In this document: positions 60,281 to 64,000 of the stretch, piece by piece
Layout: each line of letters starts with the position of its first letter
Numbering within the stretch: the stretch's first letter is position 1
Assembly (NCBI RefSeq): GCF_041821085.1
Contig: NZ_JBGUAZ010000003.1
Coordinates: 124,001 to 188,000 of the forward strand
Direction of reading: 5' to 3'
Length of the DNA: 64,000 bases
Source of the DNA: Natrinema sp. HArc-T2
GTDB taxonomy: Archaea > Halobacteriota > Halobacteria > Halobacteriales > Natrialbaceae
Made by a program: the position numbers and the translations under genes
The notes under the pieces: model-generated
Seen by the model: only the letters and a program-made list of their open reading frames with translations
Told to the model about the DNA's origin: nothing
Databases searched by the model: none

Positions 60281-62433
60281 GCGACGCATACGAGGTACAA
60301 CTCGTCGACAGCGGTGACACGACTTACGAACGAAGTGCGATCGGTGTCGTCGTCGGTTCGTTCGGGGCCTTCGTGCTCAGTATCGCAGCACTGTTCGGGT
60401 GGGTCTCGACGGCGACGTACTTCGGCGGGGTGCTCCTCGCACTCGGCATCGCGACCGGGATGCTCGGTGCCGTCTCGCGGTGGGGCGGGGTTCAGACGAC
60501 GCCCGACCGATCGCCCGGTCTCAGCGCCGGCCTCGTTCAGGCGTTCCTCTGGACGGCCACCACCGGCTTCGTCGCCAGTAACACGCTCGGGCTCGGTGGA
60601 CTCGGATGGATCGTCGCCGTGGTCGTGGGGCCACTCGTCGGCGCGCTCACGCTCATGACGCGCGAGGATCTCGGTGCGACGATTCCGACCGCGGCGTTCG
60701 TCGCCTTCGTCGGTGTCACCATCACGACCGGCGTGATCTCCCCGTCGTGGACGTGGGAACCCGCGGCGTTCGACGCCGTTATTCCTGGGCAACTCGCGAT
60801 TCCGCTCTTGACGATGGTCGGCGGTCTCCTCGCAGGCCAATCGAGCGCGATCGCCTACGATGGCTTCGGCACGCGTGGCAGACAGAACGGAGCGTTCCTG
60901 CTGATCTCACTGGTCGTGTTGCTCACGCTCTCGGTGCTTGCGTTCCTCCTCGTGTTCGTGTTCGAGCGCGGCATCATGGTCGTCCTCGAGAACCTCACGA
61001 TCGGTGCCGGGACGGCCCTGCTCCTCGCCGCGGCGGCGCTCGTCGTGTCGGTTCGGGGTGGACACATCAACCCGGCGACCGCGGACGGGACCGACAAGAT
61101 CGGTTCGTTCGTTCAACTCGCCGTTGTAACCGTACTCGGACTCGTCACCCTGGCCTTCACATATGCAATCGTCGCGAACCACACCATCTCGGGGGACACG
61201 GTGACGATCGAACCGACGAGCACCGTCGGTGCGCTGCCGGGACTGCTCGTCGGCCTCGTCTTCCTGAACGTACTCCGGCGCTCGAGTTCGCCGTGGTCGC
61301 CGGACACCGAGGCTGGTCGTACCGTTGCCCGTCTCATCGCCGTCGCAGTCGGCGCGATGATCGTGCTCGTCTTCCTCGAGTTCCTCGTCGGAGTCGAGCT
61401 CGCGGTCGGCGGACTCGCGATCGTCCCGATACTCGCGCTCGTCGTCGGTGGCGTTTCGGCGATTACGGCCGTCGCGACCGGGAGCGCACGCGTTAGTGGT
61501 CAGTCGCTCCCGACGTGGATTCCGCCGCTGACACGGACTGGCGGCGTCACGGTGGGCGCGTTCGTTATCTGCTGTCTGCACGCTGTGTTCACGGGCAGCG
61601 CTGTCGGCGGTGCAGTCGGGATCGCAGCCAACGGTGCCATCGACTGGCCGTTCGTGATGAACCCGTCACAGGGGCTCGGCATCCAGAAAGGCGTGATGCC
61701 GGCGATGGTCGGGACGATTTGGGTCGTCCTCGGAGCCGTCCTCTTCGCCGTTCCCCTGGCCGTCGGGGCTGCCGTCTTCCTCACCGAGTACGCCGAAGAC
61801 AGTCTCTTCACCCGCGCGGTCGACATCGCCACGAACGGTCTCTGGAGCACGCCCAGTATCGTCTTCGGGCTGTTCGGACTCGCGTTCCTTGTCCCGCGAT
61901 TCGGCGGCAACCCATCGATCTTTGCTGCCCAGTTGGTGCTCGGATTCATGCTCCTCCCGCTCGTGCTCATCACGAGTCGAGAGGCGATGAAGAGTGTCCC
62001 CGACGAGTATCGGGACGCAAGCGCCGCACTCGGCGTCTCGAAGTGGCAGACGATCAGAAGCGTCGTCGTCCCCGCCTCGATGCCGGGGGTCATCACCGGG
62101 GTCATCCTCGGTGTCGGTCGTATCGCCGGCGAAACCGCGCCCCTGTTGCTCGTCCTCAACGGGCCGAACTTCCCGACGCGGTCGCCCGGTATCCTCTCGA
62201 GTTTCATGATCCGGGTCAGCCCGCAGCCGCCGTTCATCCACGTCTCGAACCCGGCATTGCTCGAGCGGGCGAGTGCACTCCCCTATCAACTGTACGCAGT
62301 CATCACCGCCGGAGTCGGTGCCGAAGAGTCCTTCGGCTGGGGAACAGCACTCGTCTTGCTGTGTGTCGTCCTCGCGTTCTTCGCGATGGGTGTCGCGAGC
62401 CGACGGTACTTCAGAAGTAAGCTCCACCAATGA
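60277..62433 (+). CDS. pstA: Phosphate ABC transporter permease PstA with long membrane extension
   Basis: A 718-residue protein. The last about 270 residues are a normal PstA domain ([40 protein letters not shown] and [20 protein letters not shown]). The first about 430 residues hold some 12 further hydrophobic segments in pairs separated by short loops, and no family could be named for them. Bacterial PstA is near 290 residues and haloarchaeal PstA is often longer; this one seems long even so. It overlaps pstC by 4 bp and pstB by 4 bp. Confidence 0.92.
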   Translation: MSDAYEVQLVDSGDTTYERSAIGVVVGSFGAFVLSIAALFGWVSTATYFGGVLLALGIATGMLGAVSRWGGVQTTPDRSPGLSAGLVQAFLWTATTGFVASNTLGLGGLGWIVAVVVGPLVGALTLMTREDLGATIPTAAFVAFVGVTITTGVISPSWTWEPAAFDAVIPGQLAIPLLTMVGGLLAGQSSAIAYDGFGTRGRQNGAFLLISLVVLLTLSVLAFLLVFVFERGIMVVLENLTIGAGTALLLAAAALVVSVRGGHINPATADGTDKIGSFVQLAVVTVLGLVTLAFTYAIVANHTISGDTVTIEPTSTVGALPGLLVGLVFLNVLRRSSSPWSPDTEAGRTVARLIAVAVGAMIVLVFLEFLVGVELAVGGLAIVPILALVVGGVSAITAVATGSARVSGQSLPTWIPPLTRTGGVTVGAFVICCLHAVFTGSAVGGAVGIAANGAIDWPFVMNPSQGLGIQKGVMPAMVGTIWVVLGAVLFAVPLAVGAAVFLTEYAEDSLFTRAVDIATNGLWSTPSIVFGLFGLAFLVPRFGGNPSIFAAQLVLGFMLLPLVLITSREAMKSVPDEYRDASAALGVSKWQTIRSVVVPASMPGVITGVILGVGRIAGETAPLLLVLNGPNFPTRSPGILSSFMIRVSPQPPFIHVSNPALLERASALPYQLYAVITAGVGAEESFGWGTALVLLCVVLAFFAMGVASRRYFRSKLHQ

Positions 62434-63353
62434 CAGAATCAAGCGTTACTACCACGACGGAACGAACAGACGCCGACGCAGTGACGTCGAGCAACAAAAC
62501 GACGACCGGTGAAAGCGACGAGCACACGAAAGCGGAGTGGCGCGAGTACACGTTCGACGGCGAGCCGGTCCTGTCGGTCGAGGACTTAAACGTCTGGTAC
62601 GGCGACGACCACGCGCTCAAAGACATCTCGATCGACATTCCAGAAAAGAGCGTGACGGCGCTCATCGGTCCCTCGGGGTGTGGCAAGTCCACGTTCCTCC
62701 GGTGTCTCAACCGGATGAACGATCGGATCAAAGGTGCCAGCGTCGAGGGCGAAGTCACGTTCAACGGCCAGAACATCTACGCTGACGGCACCAATCTCGT
62801 CGAACTGCGGAAACGCATCGGCATGGTGTTCCAGCACCCGAATCCGTTCCCGAAGTCGATCCGAGAGAACGTCGCCTACGGCCCGCGAAAACACGGCGAC
62901 CTCGAGCGTGGGCTGGTTCCCCGGTTGCTCGGACGCGATGACAAAGACAGAGAAGACGAACTGGTCGAGCGATGTCTTCGGGACGCAGCCCTCTGGGACG
63001 AGGTCGAAGACCGCCTCGACGACAACGCCCTCGGTCTCTCCGGCGGGCAACAACAGCGGCTGTGTATCGCGCGTTGTCTCGCTGTCGACCCCGAAGTTAT
63101 CCTGATGGACGAGCCGGCCTCCGCGCTGGACCCGATCGCGACCGCGAAGATCGAGGACCTGATCGAAGAACTCGCCAAGGAGTACACGGTCATCGTCGTC
63201 ACCCACAACATGCAACAGGCCGCACGGATCTCCGATCAGACGGCCGTCTTCCTGACCGGCGGCGAACTCGTTGAGTTCGACGATACCGACAAGATCTTCG
63301 AAAACCCCGAGAGCCAGCGCGTCGAGGACTACGTCACCGGCAAGTTCGGGTGA
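62430..63353 (+). CDS. pstB: Phosphate ABC transporter ATP-binding protein PstB
   Basis: A 307-residue ABC ATPase. After a Ser/Thr-rich acidic leader of about 45 residues come Walker [10 protein letters not shown] (about 79-87), the PstB text [20 protein letters not shown], signature [16 protein letters not shown] and Walker [15 protein letters not shown] with the switch His in [14 protein letters not shown]. It powers the PstCA channel. Its ATG overlaps pstA by 4 bp and its stop overlaps phoU by one base. Confidence 0.96.
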   Translation: MTESSVTTTTERTDADAVTSSNKTTTGESDEHTKAEWREYTFDGEPVLSVEDLNVWYGDDHALKDISIDIPEKSVTALIGPSGCGKSTFLRCLNRMNDRIKGASVEGEVTFNGQNIYADGTNLVELRKRIGMVFQHPNPFPKSIRENVAYGPRKHGDLERGLVPRLLGRDDKDREDELVERCLRDAALWDEVEDRLDDNALGLSGGQQQRLCIARCLAVDPEVILMDEPASALDPIATAKIEDLIEELAKEYTVIVVTHNMQQAARISDQTAVFLTGGELVEFDDTDKIFENPESQRVEDYVTGKFG

Positions 63354-64000
63354 TGACGCGCGAGGACTATCAGGACCGCCTCGAGCGCCTTCGTGAGACG
63401 GTCATCGCACTGGGCGATCTCGTCCGCGACCAGCTCGCTGACGGGTTCAGCGCGCTGTTCGCCGGCGATCGTGCGCTCGCACGCGAAGTAATCGCGGACG
63501 ATCAGGCCGTCAATCGCCGCTCGCTCGAGATCGAGAGCGAATGTCTCGACCTCCTGGCGCTGTACCAGCCGGTCGCCAGTGACCTCCGGAGGGTCATCGC
63601 GACGTTCAAGATTGTCACCGATCTCGAGCGGGTGGGCGATCTCGCGACCAACATAGCGGCGTATACGCTGGCATCGACCGGATCCGCACCGACACTTCCC
63701 GACGTCGATTTCGAGCGGATCGCCGCGCTCGCACTCGAGTTGGTCGAGGACGCGGTCGAGGCGTTCGTCACCGAGGACGTGACAGCCTGTTTTGCGGTCG
63801 CCGACCGTGACGACGAACTCGACGCCCGCTGTGGGGCCGTAACCGAGCGCATCGTCCGCACGCTCATCGACCTCCGCGTCGACGGCGATGCAGTCAACAG
63901 TGCGCAGGCGTCTCTGGGCAAGTCGGACGAGTGGCCGCTCGAGGACGTTCTCACGGACGCCTCTCGGACGCTTGTAATCGTCCGCGACATAGAGCGCGTG
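63353..64000 (+). CDS. phoU: PhoU phosphate signalling protein (partial, 3' end outside window)
   Basis: The frame is open from the ATG at 63353 to the window edge, 216 codons, so the end is missing. It has ETVIALGDLVRDQLADGFSA, the helical core LLALYQPVASDLRRVIATFK and the metal-binding DLERVGDLATNIA motif of PhoU. A second three-helix unit begins near residue 115. PhoU controls Pst uptake according to phosphate supply. Its ATG is within the stop of pstB (TGATG). Confidence 0.93.
   Translation, partial: MTREDYQDRLERLRETVIALGDLVRDQLADGFSALFAGDRALAREVIADDQAVNRRSLEIESECLDLLALYQPVASDLRRVIATFKIVTDLERVGDLATNIAAYTLASTGSAPTLPDVDFERIAALALELVEDAVEAFVTEDVTACFAVADRDDELDARCGAVTERIVRTLIDLRVDGDAVNSAQASLGKSDEWPLEDVLTDASRTLVIVRDIERV

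Noticed and set aside
1-64000. CRISPR arrays, tRNA or rRNA genes
   Set aside because: No regularly spaced repeats, no cloverleaf-like sequence with conserved T-loop (GTTCRAATC) and no rRNA signature were noticed on reading. A covariance-model search would be decisive.

Overview
The window is a 64 kb stretch of chromosome from a halophilic archaeon (class Halobacteria). The evidence is high G+C coding DNA, very acidic proteins, TATA boxes about 25-28 nt upstream of many start codons with no leader, archaeal-type genes (Trm1, Taw1/TYW1, Tsr3, L40e, Pth2, CTP-dependent riboflavin kinase), Bat-type HTH regulators, and IS1341-type TnpB elements. The species cannot be fixed from the sequence alone. 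No rRNA, tRNA or CRISPR array was seen.

Layout. 1-5.9 kb: end of a PAS/GAF/Bat-type sensor-regulator, a zinc-ribbon microprotein, a phosphoribosyltransferase, a UspA protein, a SAM methyltransferase, the decayed 3' end of a TnpB element, and two more DNA-binding regulators. 6-13.5 kb: an SDR oxidoreductase divergent from a class V aminotransferase, a Tat-exported DUF1254/1214 protein, CstA, and small membrane or zinc proteins. 13.5-24 kb: a CobW GTPase, an ArsA-like ATPase pair, YchF, a membrane spermidine-synthase-like protein, a FilR1-type regulator divergent from a DMT transporter, Pth2, and an MFS transporter. 24-31.7 kb: dCTP deaminase, an alpha/beta hydrolase gene split by an IS1341-type element, a YihY/BrkB protein, Trm1, a SWIM zinc-finger protein and HisH. 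32-45.6 kb: MFS, TrmO, a two-gene ABC exporter, a TDT-family transporter, OsmC, family 4 UDG, DUF99, MBL proteins, L40e, Tsr3 and a SpoIIM-type membrane protein. 45.6-57.8 kb: MFS, DUF502, IlvE, an rbkR-ribB riboflavin operon, a surface-polysaccharide patch (glycosyltransferase, truncated remnant, AlkP-fold protein, flippase), a DICT-domain protein and Taw1. 58-64 kb: a pstS-pstC-pstA-pstB-phoU phosphate-uptake operon that runs off the end.

How genes work together. The Pst/PhoU genes form one co-directional import and signalling unit. rbkR and ribB overlap and supply riboflavin and FMN. The 50.9-55.1 kb patch looks like a decaying glycan synthesis and export locus. The Trm1, TrmO, Taw1, Tsr3, L40e and Pth2 genes serve RNA modification and translation but are scattered.

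Most unusual features. (1) A family of seven copies of an about 85 bp near-palindromic element that I do not recognise. They sit in intergenic DNA, four supply or adjoin the stop codon of a neighbouring gene, and they occur in pairs around one or two genes. (2) An IS1341-type element inserted so cleanly in an alpha/beta hydrolase gene that removing it restores a 268-codon reading frame. (3) A cluster of seven short perfect hairpins in a 482 bp gap. (4) A 65 bp tandem duplication of the 3' end of an MBL gene. (5) A 57-residue chimeric remnant of a glycosyltransferase joined to a sulfatase-like tail. (6) A PstA with an about 400-residue membrane extension. Two genes shorter than 60 codons were found by eye: L40e and a DUF5786-like protein.
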